From NCBI RefSeq assembly GCF_014529535.1, contig NC_050736.1:1240001-1304000 (forward strand): DNA of 64,000 nucleotides, read 5' to 3'. This document shows positions 62,874-64,000 of this stretch, one piece after another. Source of the stretch: Bradysia coprophila (Eukaryota > Arthropoda > Insecta > Diptera > Sciaridae). How positions within the stretch are numbered: the first letter of the stretch is position 1; each line of letters opens with the position of its first letter. The notes beneath the pieces are model-generated. The model was not told the origin of the DNA and ran no database searches. It saw only the letters and a list, made by a program, of their open reading frames with translations. Position numbers and translations under genes: made by a program.

Positions 62874-63315
62874 ATAATATATATTATGCATCTGTTGCCA
62901 AGATTGGTATTTTGACGTGTAGGACATTATTGCCCTAGCCGAAGGCGTGGGCCATAATGCCTACACGTCAAAATAACAGTCTGGCAATAGGTGCATATAA
63001 TATTTTATCTGTCGAGAACAGATATATCGAGATAAACAAAAACTACCTAGAGAGATAAGCTCGAGATTATCGTTCTAGACTAGACATATAAAACTTTTTA
63101 TCTGTCTAGAACGATAATCTCGAGCTTATCCCTCTAGGGAGTTTTTGTTTATCTCGATATATCTGTTCTCGACAGATAAAATATTATATGCACCTATTGC
63201 CAGACTGTTATTTTGACGTGTAGGCATTATGACCCACGCCTTCGGCTAGGGCAATAATGTCCTACACGTCAAAATACCAATCTTGGCAACAGGTGCATAA
63301 TATATAATATTATAG
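62874..63315. mobile_element. Foldback element, large nested palindrome
   Basis: Two arms of about 205 bp (62874-63080 and 63104-63315) are near-perfect complements around a 23-bp loop (63081-63103). Each arm contains its own smaller palindrome, for example 62914-62969, which starts GACGTGTAGG and ends CCTACACGTC. It is non-coding. The architecture fits a foldback-type transposon or a MITE duplicated head to head. Confidence 0.85.
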
Positions 63316-64000
63316 ATGTAGCTATATTATAAAAACTACAGCCGCATTACAGGCCTTTTTCGAAATCCACGGATTTTCCATGTAAATCGATTTCTGTTTC
63401 ATTTTATTTTAGAATTGAGGATAGGATGTCACAAGTAAAAACCTTGAAGAAATGGAGGACATATCCTACAATACGATTATAATCGATGACAGGAAATAAA
63501 GGGAAAAAGCTATAAATTACAATAAAAATCAATATTTTCTTATTGAGTCACAAAACAGGAAGGTTTCTGTGAAAAGCCTAATACAAGCTTCGCTTATAAA
63601 GTGAATACGGAATTTCATAATTATACTGCATGCAATGATGGTTGACAGTCAGTGTTCATAAAGGACGACTGAAATTTTAAATTTCAACCACATGGAAGTA
63701 GTGCTTGTCCTTACGTTTCTCTGATTCCTCACGAGTGGGTGAGTGAAACGACTCTCTTTACAAATTTTTTGTCGACAACAAGTGGAACGATGTGGAACAA
63801 TTAAAACTGTAGAATGTTAACTAAGTAAAAAGTTTAATTGAGTAGATTTTACTCATCTCACCCTCAACAGAGAGCTTTTTTCGCACCCATTTTGAGTGCG
63901 ACAAAATTTTGTCTCGCTAATTTTTGTATGAAATGAAGTGTTTCAAACGACATTGTGGCGTAAGTATCGAATTTGCTCACTGAATTACGTAATAGTTATG
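63316..64000. other. Intergenic, no gene seen
   Basis: AT-rich sequence to the end of the window, with no exon or delimited repeat that I can support. Confidence 0.4.

Overview
The window reads as a piece of an insect nuclear genome, most likely a lower dipteran such as a fungus gnat or midge. The evidence is an AT-rich base composition, many short GT-AG introns, clear insect orthologues and a dense load of small decayed transposons. The exact taxon cannot be fixed from sequence alone. There is no sign of a bacterial or viral genome and no CRISPR array.

Five protein genes can be modelled exon by exon with all splice phases closing. On the minus strand, 4921-11224 is a complete 17-exon sunday driver/JIP3-JIP4 scaffold gene (1133 codons). 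On the plus strand, 13737-14052 is a two-exon SRP9 gene (77 aa) and 18573-19851 and 21920-23239 are tandem five-exon rhomboid proteases (343 and 352 aa). On the minus strand, 28904-54268 is a five-exon extra-extra/HB9 (MNX) homeobox gene (453 aa) spread over about 25 kb by an 18.5 kb intron. From memory, the syd, Srp9 and exex orthologues also lie close together in Drosophila, so this may be old microsynteny. The genes do not form a pathway: they are a transport scaffold, an SRP subunit, two EGF-signalling-type intramembrane proteases and a motor-neuron/endoderm regulator.

Most of the rest is introns and intergenic DNA filled with small mobile elements. At least fifteen can be delimited by terminal inverted repeats (TIRs), and many by target-site duplications (TSDs). 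They include hAT-like MITEs with 8-bp duplications, a mariner-type MITE with TA, a piggyBac-type MITE with TTAA, a family with 7-bp duplications, a large foldback palindrome, and non-LTR retrotransposon remnants. Several are nested, which gives a relative order of events.

No new defence or metabolic system was found. The points most worth a second look are the nested elements, a LINE flanked by a 59-bp target duplication, MITEs whose interiors are arrays of self-complementary words, three stop-free 3n introns in syd, a GC-AG intron inside the homeobox, patchy near-identity of the two rhomboid genes, and a few unassigned coding-like fragments.
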